From Chara braunii (lineage: Eukaryota > Streptophyta > Charophyceae > Charales > Characeae), in assembly GCA_003427395.1 (NCBI GenBank), contig BFEA01000975.1:1-20242 (forward strand): 20,242 nt of DNA, written 5' to 3'. The number at the start of each line of letters is the position of its first letter. The stretch's first letter is position 1. Below the pieces are notes generated by a model. It did not search any database, was not told the origin of the DNA, and saw nothing but the letters and a program-made list of their open reading frames with translations. A program made the translations under genes and the position numbers. Shown here in pieces: positions 1 to 8,997 of this stretch.

Positions 1-71
<71 letters not shown>

Positions 72-97
72 AGAGAGAGAGAGGGAGAGAGAGAGAG
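1..97. repeat. (GA)n microsatellite
   Basis: Almost pure GA dinucleotide repeat with a few interruptions (a T at 61 and GGG at 66-68 and 82-84). A similar tract lies near the right end of the window. Confidence 0.97.
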
Positions 98-890
98 CAT
101 TACCCTGAACATAACGCACCCTTGTTTTTCTTGCACTTGACTGAAAATATACATTTTTTATATTTGATATCAGGATGAATCTCTGCATCCACCTTAATGT
201 AAAGACATAAACAACATTTCCACTGTTTCCAGTTTGGTGCAACCAAAATGAGGGTGTAGTGTGGTTGGAAAACGCTCATCGTGGAGGTTCCCTCCCCCCA
301 ACGTTGTTCCAAAAAAAAATAATAATAAAAAATGGGTCGAGTGGGTGTTATAGACGCCTGTATAATGTCAGGTGTCACGTTGTAGGCAAAGTGAGCTCAA
401 GTACTTAGTGTACATGGTCTCCAATGAGACACCTAGTGTAAGTGAGACCGTCGCTGGTATGAAAGCAATACTGAATATATCAAAAATTTAATCAACCAAA
501 GTTGCTGAACTTAAAAAAATTTTAATTTTAATTTTTAGCAATATATCTTTTTTAATAAATTGGGGATCTAAACTAAAGTATTTGGTATCATAGAAAAATA
601 AGAAATATGATCATTAATAATTGGGCGCACGAAAACAAATTCGTGTGGAAAAAAATGCATATTTCAGTTACTTTTGTTGGTCATCTCAGTACAAGTGATG
701 CTTCATTTTGAAAATGGTTTTTTTTTTTCTATTCATGTATGTATCCATTGAGATATGTCATTTGAAGAGTTCTAAAATTTCATGTGAAGTCGATGAAATG
801 CCTGTGCGAAAGAACTTTGAAGATTAGGTTTTTTCTCATCTAAAATCATGAAGTTTCGTAATTTTTTTGTTTAGATTTTAAGAATTTTTT
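98..890. other. AT-rich intergenic stretch, nothing recognised
   Basis: No convincing gene. Short open frames (for example minus strand 100-378) show no family resemblance and contain homopolymer-derived residues. Several A and T runs are present. I see no repeat shared with the rest of the window. Confidence 0.6.
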
Positions 891-908
891 ATGGTGTTTT
901 ATTTTCCT

Positions 909-1100
909 GTGCAGGCTGCTCAACATGAGAGATGGGATAATTTCGATGAAAAGTGTTGTTACACTTTGGGCAGTGATGTTGCGATTTACAAAGGTGTGAC
1001 AACAAATAATAGTGTATTCTTTGATCAACCGAATGATGGACATGCTTCACGGGGGTCATTCCTGTTGAGCAAAGTAGAGGAGGATTCCATCAAAGGTTGA
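909..1100 (+). pseudogene. Possible exon or gene relic, unrecognised
   Basis: An open frame of about 63 codons follows a good 3' splice-site look-alike: a T-rich tract ending CCTGTGCAG at about 904-915. It runs to a TGA at 1098-1100. The peptide has ordinary composition (AAQHERWDNFDEKCCYTLG near its start), unlike the low-complexity frames around it. Upstream of the putative acceptor the sequence is T-rich and non-coding. I do not recognise the family. It may be a terminal exon, a transposon relic or chance; the evidence is composition and the acceptor-like motif only. Confidence 0.22.
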
Positions 1101-1427
1101 TGTAGATGAGGAGATGATAATAGAGGAATTAGTTGCAGCTCAATTTTGTAATTGAGGTTTTCGTTTAGTTTACATTCCTTAGCTTAAAGTTACATTTGAT
1201 TATCCCAAAAGAACATTTGTTGATTTGTAATTTGTTCTCAAGGGTGTAAAAATTCATATAACTAAGCACAAAGTAAAATTGGTACATTGTGCTAGATCTC
1301 ATTCACATTTTTATATCATAGGAAATCACTCCACGTGAGCATGCAATAATTTTATGTTTTTTTCATATAATATTTGTAAAATATGGTCAGTTTGCAATAA
1401 GATGGAAGCTCAAATTTTGGTAAAAGA
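1101..1427. other. AT-rich stretch, nothing recognised
   Basis: About 330 bp of AT-rich sequence between the exon-like stretch and the left target duplication of the family B element. No open frame or repeat of note. Confidence 0.55.
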
Positions 1428-1435
1428 TATTTAAG

Positions 1436-1709
1436 CTAGGCTACCAGCCGGGCCGCCCGGGTCCCGGTGACCAGCCTGTGCAAGGACCAGGAAAGGTCCC
1501 AGCAAAAAAAAACAAAAATCAAAAAAATCCGGAAACAAACTATGTTATGCAGAAAAATAAACTGAACAACTTTTGCCTCAGTGTCACATCGAAATTCTGC
1601 ACCAAACTTAGAAACAAAAATAAATTTAAAACTATTTTTTTTATTTTTATTTTTTTAATTGTTTTTGGCCCGGCCAGGCAAGTGACCCCGGGCCAGTCTG
1701 GTAGCCTAG
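1436..1709. mobile_element. Family B MITE-like element, copy 1, with 8-bp TSD
   Basis: A 274-bp non-coding element with perfect 12-bp terminal inverted repeats: CTAGGCTACCAG at the left and CTGGTAGCCTAG at the right. It is flanked by a perfect 8-bp duplication TATTTAAG (1428-1435 and 1710-1717). Short inverted repeats plus an 8-bp duplication is the pattern of hAT-type non-autonomous elements; that assignment is inference, since no transposase is present. Both ends are GC-rich (CCGGGCCGCCCGGG near the left, CCCGGGCCAG near the right) around an A/T-rich core. Related copies are at 4952-5230, 6147-6397, 6421-6600 (partial) and the ends of 5321-7223. Confidence 0.85.
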
Positions 1710-1717
1710 TATTTAAG

Positions 1718-2616
1718 AAATTTTTAATTTTCATTATTTTTTTTAAATCATATTTATATTTTTGACAATAATATTTTATGCTTCAAATATGTTTGTATGT
1801 AGTGTGAAGAAGTGTAGGTGAAAAGACTCACACGCAATCGTAAAGTACGTCATGAAGTCAGTCAAAAAGACAAGGCAATTGACAATGCACAATTTCTTAG
1901 AGTATTATGGTGTCATGCATAAGTTCACACTCCCGATGAACCTTCAAACGTTTCGCTGACCCGTCCTCGCAGACCGCAAGCACTAATTAGATTAGCGTTC
2001 GCAGATCACGAGCATTTGTTAGAGGACAAACAAATCGCGCTTACCGTAGTTATAAGTCTCGAGACTACCGTAGCAAATCGTGTCGCGAGGTAAATTCAGG
2101 AAAAACAGATAAGGGGGTGGCCAATGGTACCGACTAGTTTCGGTGCCAGGCAGGTGCTATGACTAATGAGGACTCACATAATAAACGTGTGAGGGTTCAG
2201 AGCACAATCTCGAAAAGATCTAAAGATCTCGAAAAGATCTAATGGTTGATCAAACGACAAGCCGACATGCTGAAAATACCATGAGATTTGATGATTATCA
2301 ATGTCTACAAAAACCAGGTCCTAAGTTCAAAACGCATACAACAATCGTGAAATACCGATTGAGGTCTCTTATCAGAGAAGAGCACATAAGTCATATCAAA
2401 AGATCTAAAGTGTGCCATGTTCGCACATATGGTTGAAATTTTAGTAGACATGATAAAAATGAAAGCTCTCCTAAAATACCTGAAAAAATTGGACAACAGC
2501 GAAGTATGTTGAAAATACCAAAAATTGCAAAATGATGTATGCCCTGTCCAAGCATCAGACAAAGTACGCTCCACAAACTTTTATGGCTACAGCTTGTCGG
2601 TTGTTCCTCATCGCTT
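1718..2616. other. Unassigned region 3' of the PLE relic
   Basis: This lies downstream (minus-strand sense) of the decayed PLE at 2617-4540. I looked for a pLTR or hammerhead core like those of the main PLE and saw none. Frames such as plus strand 2242-2436 have no recognisable family. 2213-2240 contains two direct copies of a short AAAGATCTCGAAAAGATCT-like motif. Confidence 0.5.
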
Positions 2617-4540
2617 TCATGCGAGCATCTTCAGAATATGTTTCCAAATTTCATTGTTACGAAAGGCGAAGTTGTGCAATACACGACCAAAGAAATCCAT
2701 TGGGAATTCCTTACTTCTCGCCTCACGCTTCAAGGAGAGTACTCTCTTTAGGAGTTTACTACGAATTGAAGTATTTTAGTCAATCCGTTGTACGTTGCTG
2801 TTGATTGTAGTATCTTTTGTTGTTTACTTCCCCACGACAAGAAAGACTGCCCATTCTAAAACTTCAAATCACCTGTCGTCCAGATGCCTTGTTCATTACG
2901 GGATATTTGGACGCAGCCTAGATCGAACCTCACATTCTATGAAACCCAAAGTCTTGAACCCATCATGTGTCCTTTTCAAACACAGATTCTTTGGGTAAAA
3001 CTCAAAGAAACAATGTTGGACCCAAGTTAGTGTCTTACTGGATAAGGAGGTTGTTATCAATATCATATCATGCATGAGACTCAACCCGAATATTTGGTGG
3101 GAGTACTTGCCCAAACCATTTAAAAATATGTACTTGATGCAGGCAAATAGCACATAGGTCAGCGGGCGGCTGGTGGTTTTTCCCATCTTAATCCCCTTAT
3201 CTTGTCTCAACAAAACACCAATTGTCTAAGTGTAAGTGTGCATCAGCTCAATGCGCACAAAAGTTCTTACTTCCCTCATTTTCAATAAAAAGTCAATGAT
3301 CATTTCTAGTCGTCTTACCAAACGAATATCCCTTACCCCTTTTGTTTGCTCTCAGAAAGTGTTGTCATTTTTTCTAATGGAATTTCAGAATATCCGGATG
3401 TGGTAGGCAACTAAACAGATCCTTTATGTTAAAGGACTGTGTCGTCGCATCCGAGGGACGTTCAAAACGACGTATCTTCAAATTGATCAATTCTATCATC
3501 GTGGCCAAATGCAAAACAGCAGGCACATTGAAATGACAATCACGTGAAAGTCTGACAAGCAGGAAATTCAAGCCCTTAGGTACAACCCTACACGTACGAA
3601 CCATAGGTTCTACAAAAGTAGGGCAGATGGGGCGCTACCACGTCAGATCCTTATGCTTCAGAATTACATGCTTTTGGTTCTTCTGTCAGATGATGTAAGT
3701 CTTTTTACCTGTACGTTGCAGAAAACAAGTTCAACTTGGTAGATCACAACCGATGACGAAATCCTTAACCACTTCAAGAAGTTCACACAGTGATGACCTA
3801 TGATAAAACTTCACTCAAATTAAAAGGTGCGTGTTGAGGCTAAGGTCAAACCTCTCTGAAAACACTCGTGAGATCAGTCTGCGGAGGTATTTCCTGGTTG
3901 ATTTGCATGTGATAACTTTCATCGCGCAGCAAAGACGTAGAACAGAGCGCAATCCCAAATTGTACACTCGAGACAACTCCTTCGGTTTTTTTAACGTCAA
4001 AATCAACACCTTCTTCAAGTAGCTATACTGCAGATTTCATGATCGCAAGTAGTCCACAGTGATCCTCCCTCCACCTTCAAGTTGTCCTTTGTAGTGTTTC
4101 CAAAAAAGGTACTAATTGATATCGTTGACGTCTCAAAGACCTTGTAGATTTTTTTCCAAGGTGTATGCCATACGTTCCCCCACTTATATAGATCATGAAA
4201 CAATGTGTACCAGCATCCTCTTGCTTCTTGAGAATGTCAAAAAGGTTCAGCCGCCATTTATCCTTCTCATGCGTAAGAATGTGCAAAGGTGCAATCACAT
4301 TATAGTTTTTATTGTATGCTTACCAGAGTTGTCTCTCTCATCCTTGCCTTACCTACCCTTGCTGGTTGTGCTCTTGCGCGACTTCATGACACCTAAAATA
4401 TTAATATACAAAGACCATTGGTGTATGTAGACATTTGTAAGTGTCCTGAACTCATAATTGACAGCAGAATCTACAAGAATAAATTCATTGTTGCCAACGC
4501 CAAAGGATTTCAACCATTCATAGAAATGATTCTTGTGACT
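2617..4540 (-). pseudogene. Decayed Penelope-like element coding relic (GIY-YIG C-terminal part to RT thumb)
   Basis: Read on the minus strand, a broken series of frames matches the ORF2 product of the PLE at 14064-19691, in the same order. About 4540-4380 matches the C-terminal part of the GIY-YIG domain (NEFILVDS, VYIHQWS against QMYIRQWSP). 4298-4020 matches the linker (HTPWKKIYKVF against YTPWKKIRRMF). 4018-3815 keeps RSVLRL and RKYLRRL. Near 3640-3600, RPICPTFVEPM aligns with the RPI...PTFNRPM block. 3604-3374 covers RT motif A (FNIKDLFSCLPH). 3213-2896 covers motif B (KMGKTTSRPL), motif C and PKNLCLKRT. 2756-2617 encodes the thumb (VLSLKRE, NNEIWKH) and ends in TGA. Motif C reads MHD where the other copy has IDD, so one catalytic aspartate is lost. 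About 500 bp between the linker and RT is missing, and the 5' end stops at a (TA)n tract. Non-functional. Confidence 0.88.
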
Positions 4541-4577
4541 ATATATATATATATATATATACAAAGAGAGAGAGAGA
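4541..4577. repeat. (TA)n followed by (GA)n microsatellite
   Basis: TA repeat at 4541-4560, then a short GA repeat at about 4565-4577. It abuts the point where homology to the PLE coding region ends. Confidence 0.9.
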
Positions 4578-4712
4578 TCTAATTTTTTGATTGCATATAG
4601 AACTTCGTTATGACCATGAGGTAAAGTTTTCTCAATTTATTTTATTACATTACATTAAAGTTTTTGTTTAAAAAAAAATTAATGTTTTGGGGGGTGCGAT
4701 CTTCCCTAGCCT

Positions 4713-4940
4713 TTACCTGGCCAGACCATCCGAAAAACCAAGGATCTTTTGCAAGGACAATCTCATAACATACTTCGAAAATTGTATACCTTTGATACAC
4801 CAAATATTGATATATTTTGGTTTAATGACAAACGATCTGGATGTATTAGCGTATTGGGGAAAAAATATCATTAACTATAGGGAGATGATACCTTGGCATA
4901 AGCTATTTGTATCAAAATAATACCTAGGCTACCAAAGTGA
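4713..4940. repeat. Family C repeat, copy 1
   Basis: About 230 bp clearly related to 7270-7503. Shared blocks include TTGTATACCTTTGATA, AAATATTGATATATT and TATTGGGGAAAAAA. Both copies end in CTAGGCTACCAAAGTG or a close variant. That end resembles the reverse complement of the family B right terminus (CACTNTGGTAGCCTAG), so C may be the flank or interior of a larger B-type element. No coding capacity is supported. Confidence 0.7.
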
Positions 4941-4951
4941 GAAGGACAAAA

Positions 4952-5230
4952 CTAGGCTACCAGCCGGGCCGCCCGGGTCGCCCTATTTTTCGGGCGGCCC
5001 GACCGTTCAAGGAGTAGGGAAGGTCCCATAAAAAATAAAAATAAAAAATCCAGAAATAAACTATGTTATGCAGAACAATAGACTGAATAACTCTTGCCTT
5101 GGGGTCATATCGAAATGCTTTACCAAATTTAAAATAAAATTTTAAATTTAAAAATAATTTTTATTTTTTATTTTTTTATTTGTTGTTTGTCCGGCCGGGC
5201 AAGTGGACCCGGACCACTCTGATAGCCTAG
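4952..5230. mobile_element. Family B MITE-like element, copy 2
   Basis: A 279-bp copy in the same orientation as 1436-1709. It starts CTAGGCTACCAGCCGGGCC and ends CTGATAGCCTAG. The A/T-rich core and subterminal GC-rich blocks align with copy 1 throughout (for example AACTATGTTATGCAGAA). Flanking octamers (GGACAAAA and ATATAAAA) match only partly, so the target duplication is decayed or the end is rearranged. Confidence 0.8.
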
Positions 5231-6146
5231 ATATAAAATATATAATCTTTTCATTACATAAAAAAAATTGATATGAACACAGTCGAAAACTTTCTCAGTT
5301 TATATTTTTGCATTACATTGCTAGACTACAAGTCGGACAGCCCAGATCACCTTGTTTGTTCGGGTGGCCTGGCCGTACGAGGGTCAAAGGTCTAAGGCTC
5401 TAAGCAAAAACAAAAATCTAGAAAATCTGAAAAAAAACTATGTTGTGTAGAATAAAAATTGTACAACTTGGTCCGGGCCACCAGGCAACCCAGCGAACCT
5501 GCATAAGGGTTCAATTTTTTTTTATTTTTTTTTTGGCAGTGCGGCCATGTTATGCCTAGTGAGGCGTGCCCAGATTCGAATTTATCTTTGGGTTTGGTGA
5601 TATCTCATCAAAGGGTGTTTATGGGGTATAAGGGAGGTTTGTAACGGTTGAAGGCGCTTAAGCCACTAGGCCCTGTAAGTTAGGGCCAGGTTGTACAGAG
5701 GGGCAGCGACCGTTCGTCGCCGGCGTGCCCAATCCCGCCATTTGAAAGCTAAAACTTTGACGATTTTTCGTGTTCAGAGGAAGTCTTAAACAATTCTGAA
5801 AATTTGTGGATTCATAGATTAGGACAGGATTTTTCTAGAAAAAAATATTAAAAAAAAATAAAATTTTATTTTGATCGTGAAATGATTGCCACGCCAATTC
5901 GGCACATTTCCAATATATTGACGCAAATTCCTTTTCTGACATTCACCTGAATTTTCACTCTATGCTACAGGTACCCTTTGCGAAATGGTGGAGGTTTTCG
6001 CATCGGGGTGAGTGGTGGTTTGAAGGGGGCTAAAGGGGTACGATATAATTTAGTAATTGACTGGGTTACAAGAGTGACCCCAGACAACTTGCCCAACCTC
6101 GCGAAATAAAATGTAAAACATATAAATAAAATAATTATTTTTTAAC

Positions 6147-6397
6147 CTAAGCTACCGTAGTGGCATGGGGCCACTTGCCTGGACGGATAAAAATAAATAA
6201 GTAAATAATAATCTTTGAAATAAAGTAAAGAATTTCGATGTGACCCCGAGGCAAAAGTTGTTCTGCATAATATATATTTTTTTTCGGGATGTTTTGGATT
6301 TTTTTTATTTTTGTTTTGCTAGGACCTTCCCTGGTCCTAGCATGACTAGGCCATCTGGGAAAATAGGTTGACCCGGGCGACCCGGCTGGTAGCCTAG
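6147..6397. mobile_element. Family B MITE-like element, copy 3, inverted, with 8-bp TSD
   Basis: A 251-bp copy in the opposite orientation to copies 1 and 2: left end CTAAGCTACC, right end CTGGTAGCCTAG. It is flanked by a perfect 8-bp duplication TTTTTAAC (6139-6146 and 6398-6405). The core carries the reverse complement of the copy 1 core (GAGGCAAAAGTTGTTCTGCATAA). It is inserted inside the putative 5321-7223 element. Confidence 0.83.
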
Positions 6398-6420
6398 TTT
6401 TTAACTTTATTTTTATTTAA

Positions 6421-6600
6421 AATTTGCTAAAGAATTTAGATCTGATCTTGAAGCAAAAATTGTTCAATTCATTTTTTTGCATTACATAATTTTTTTTGGC
6501 TTTTTGGAGTTTTTTTTTTTTTTTTTTTTTTTGCAAAGACCGTTTCAAGTTCTTGCACTGCGCAAGCAAACAAGGTGATCTGGATGGCAACCTCGTAGTC
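6421..6600. repeat. Family B partial copy, inverted
   Basis: Diverged reverse-orientation piece beginning in the core (AAAATTTGCTAAAGAATTT, GAAGCAAAAATTGTTCAATT) and ending near GATGGCAACCTCGTAG, a worn version of the GGTAGCCTAG terminus. It contains a long T run at about 6511-6532. Confidence 0.55.
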
Positions 6601-7269
6601 CACATATTTTATTTTTATGTTTATTTTTGGATTCTATAGTGATTTTTTTAGTGATGCTTAGACAAAAGATGTTTGGTTTTCACTTTTGAATGAAATGATT
6701 TTTTTGAGATTTTTTTTTGCTTTAAGACTATCTAAGATCCTAATTGGGACTATACCCAGACATGTCCCAACCGGGCCACCAGGGTCAATCTGAGGCATAC
6801 CAAGCAGCCTCGGCCTGCGTAGCACGACGAATGTGTTTGCGCCCCTTCGTATTCGCGTGAACAACTCGAGAACGTGTTCAGGCGAACAATTTTTTTTCGT
6901 AAAAAAATTAAATAAATCGGTTTTTGATTTTGAAGTCGCGTTTAACTAAGAATTTGAACATGACTCCACGACAAACGTTGCTGGTTTTGTTGTTTTAGAT
7001 GACATGTAGTTTTTTCAGATTTGCCAAGACTTGTTTTTAAAATATTTTTTTATTTTTTTGTTCGGAGGGTTTAGGGCGGTAGGTCGCATTCGGGTGAACA
7101 TGTTTGGGTTTGCGTCCGAACGCGAACACGATGCTGCGCAGACCCAGGCAATAATAAGGATTTTTATCTTTATTTGTTTTTCCATATCTATTCGGGTCAG
7201 GCAATGTCACTGTGGTAGCCTAGTTACATTGTGTTTTTTATTAAGTTTATTTATTTGTTTGTTTTATTT

Positions 7270-7503
7270 ACATTGCCTTGTTGGACCACCCGAGAAACCG
7301 AGGATTTTTTGCTAGGGTTGTCTCATAGCGTACTTCAAAATTGTGTACCTTTGATATTATAAATATTGATATATTGTGGTCGTATGATAGGGGATCTGGA
7401 GTACATGTACAAGCATATTGGGGAAAAAAAGTAATTAATACTAGACAGATACCGCATTAGCATAAACTATTTGTGTTAAAATACAACGTAGGTTACCAAA
7501 GTG
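7270..7503. repeat. Family C repeat, copy 2
   Basis: Second copy of the repeat at 4713-4940, with shared blocks across its whole length and the same terminal motif (GTAGGTTACCAAAGTG). It ends just before the (TA)n tract that precedes the first family A element. Confidence 0.7.
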
Positions 7504-7537
7504 GATACAGACTATTCGTTATATATATATATATATA

Positions 7538-8313
7538 CAGGGTTATCTGATCGAACGTTCGGGGGCCCCCGGGCTGGCCCCCGAACGTTCGAGAGTTCGG
7601 TGCCACGTTCGGGGGCCGAACATCTCCATGTTCGGTCCCCGCCAAAAAAACATTCGAGGCCTAAAAATAAGGTTTTTTTTAAGATTTTTTTTTTTTGAGT
7701 TCTCTATGATGTAACCTACACATATAAATTTTGAAGCCATTCTACTAAAAAGCCAAACAAACATTAAAACTCGTCAAAGATGGGGGTGTCAAAACGTGCT
7801 CTTCCACTCACTATTTTGTTTTTTTTCACTTTCAACTTTTTGTTTTCAGTTTATTTCGGGGCCTAACAAAAATTATTATTTTTTGAAATATTTTTAATGA
7901 GTTATTGATTACGTAAACTACATATCCGTATATTTTCAGGGCATTTGCCAATGCCAAAAAATAATTAAAAATTGACAAAGATGGCGGTGTCAAAAAGGTG
8001 CTGGCACACTCACTCATTTCAATTCTCTTTTTATTTTTTTTTATTTTTGTCATAGTATTTATTTTTTGTATTTGATTGTTAATTCAAATTTGGTAAAGAA
8101 TTTGGATGTAGTGCCCAGGCAAATGTTGTTTAGTTTATTTTTCTTCATAACATATGTTTTTTTCGGAATTTTGTGAAAATAATTTATTTATTTATTTTTT
8201 TATTTTTTTGGGTCTGCGTTCGGCCCGAACGACCGAACGCCTTCCAAAGGGGTCCTGTACGTTCGGGCGTTCTAGTTCGGGCGTTCGGCCCGTCCCGAAC
8301 GTCGGCAACCCTG
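7538..8313. mobile_element. Family A MITE-like element, copy 1 (complete)
   Basis: A 776-bp non-coding element starting CAGGGTTATC and ending GGCAACCCTG, so the termini are inverted (CAGGGTT / AACCCTG). It sits between (TA)n tracts. Near the left end is a perfect 16-bp palindrome, CGAACGTTCGGGGGCC (7552-7567), with its complement at 7576-7591 around an 8-nt CCCGGGCT loop. The interior has two degenerate tandem units about 200 bp apart; compare TCAAAGATGGGGGTGTCAAAA at about 7774 with ACAAAGATGGCGGTGTCAAAA at about 7975. The TA surroundings make the duplication length unreadable (TA or 8 bp), so Tc1/mariner-like and hAT-like are both open. Short frames inside are chance. Confidence 0.78.
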
Positions 8314-8315
8314 TA

Positions 8316-8351
<36 letters not shown>
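8316..8351. repeat. (TA)n microsatellite
   Basis: TA tract between the end of family A copy 1 and the left direct repeat of the retrozyme-like element. Confidence 0.95.
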
Positions 8352-8355
<4 letters not shown>

Positions 8356-8421
8356 TGATAGTCTACTTTGATTTTGGTTAAGGTAGATTATCATTTACAT
8401 TGTAATCAGTGAGGGGATTCT

Positions 8422-8481
8422 GCAGACTGTTGAGGGTTCAGCCTCCTGATGAGTCGGTGAAACTCCGACGAAACAGTTTGT
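8422..8481 (+). ncRNA. Type III hammerhead ribozyme (left repeat, core intact)
   Basis: All hammerhead core elements are present. Stem III arms are at 8422-8430 and 8473-8481 (9 bp, including G-U pairs). Cleavage is predicted after U8431. Stem I is a closed hairpin, GAGG (8432-8435) with CCTC (8442-8445). CTGATGA is at 8446-8452, stem II GTCGG/CCGAC at 8453-8457 and 8465-8469 with a 7-nt loop, and GAAA at 8470-8473. Stem III is the open one, which makes it type III. Confidence 0.88.
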
Positions 8482-8844
8482 CACAGCCCCTCGTTTGTTA
8501 TCCTCTTCTCTCTCTCTGCCTACGGTTTACCGGGCAGTTCTGTTTGTGACGATATATGCTACCACTTCGCTAGCTTCCTGCTACGGTTTTTTTCGGTCAG
8601 GTCGAGCGGCAGTGGTCGGGGCCGTTACTAGGCGGCCATGCTGTGCCTAGCGCCAGCGGCGTGTCTGGAGTGTATTTTTTGGCTGTGACAGACCTTTCTT
8701 TGTTTCGTGGATGTTTTGTTGGCTTGTGATGGGGTGTGAACCGAAAGTCTGTAGAGTTTTCCATCTGGTGTGGGTGAGTGATAGTCTACTTTGATTTTGG
8801 TTAAGGTAGATGATCATTTACAGTGTAATCAGTGAGGGGATTCT

Positions 8845-8904
8845 GTAGACTGTTGAGGGTTCAGCCTCCTGATGAGTCGGTGAAACTCCGACAAAACAGT
8901 TTGT
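8845..8904 (+). ncRNA. Type III hammerhead ribozyme (right repeat, G12 mutated)
   Basis: Same fold as the copy at 8422-8481. Stem III is at 8845-8853 and 8896-8904, CTGATGA at 8869-8875, stem II at 8876-8880 and 8888-8892. The GAAA box reads AAAA: position 8893, equivalent to the conserved catalytic G12, is A. This copy is predicted to be inactive or severely impaired. Confidence 0.85.
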
Positions 8905-8997
8905 CACATCCCCTCGTTTGTTGTCCTCTTCTCTCTCTCTGCCTACGGTTTACCGGGCAGTTCTTTTTGTGACTATATATATATATACATATATATA

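Larger units (their letters stand above)
5321..7223. mobile_element. Putative longer family B element (1.9 kb) with nested insertion
   Basis: The left end CTAGACTACAAGTC and the right end (GTGGTAGCCTAG) are family B termini. The flanking octamers are identical: TTACATTG at 5313-5320 and at 7224-7231. Inside lie a family B left half (to about 5500), about 650 bp of unrelated sequence, a complete nested copy (6147-6397), a reversed partial copy (6421-6600) and further GC-rich blocks at 6760-6870 and 7060-7140. No transposase frame was found, so it would be non-autonomous. The call rests on the octamer match and the end sequences. Two unrelated ends flanked by a chance octamer remains possible. 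Confidence 0.5.
8352..8973 (+). mobile_element. Retrozyme-like non-autonomous element with hammerhead-bearing direct repeats
   Basis: Two 199-bp direct repeats (8352-8550 and 8775-8973) differ at about seven positions with no indel and flank 224 bp of unique non-coding sequence. Each repeat holds a type III hammerhead, spaced so that the two cleavage sites are 423 nt apart. Small, non-coding, LTR-like repeats with type III hammerheads are the retrozyme architecture known from plants. I see no clear tRNA primer-binding site after the left repeat, which departs from the plant LTR-retrozyme model. It lies between TA tracts, between family A copies 1 and 2. It would need reverse transcriptase in trans. 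Confidence 0.78.

Noticed and set aside
1-97. Telomeric or CRISPR-like array
   Set aside because: A simple GA dinucleotide repeat with no unit-spacer structure. No CRISPR-like array occurs anywhere in the window.
2525-2804. Plus-strand open frames of 70-90 codons
   Set aside because: They are antisense shadows of the PLE relic thumb region, which reads as RT on the minus strand.
7208-7503. A separate 296-bp CACTA-like element with CACTNTGGTA ends
   Set aside because: No 3-bp duplication is present, and the left end is better explained as the right terminus of the 5321-7223 family B element with its TTACATTG duplication.
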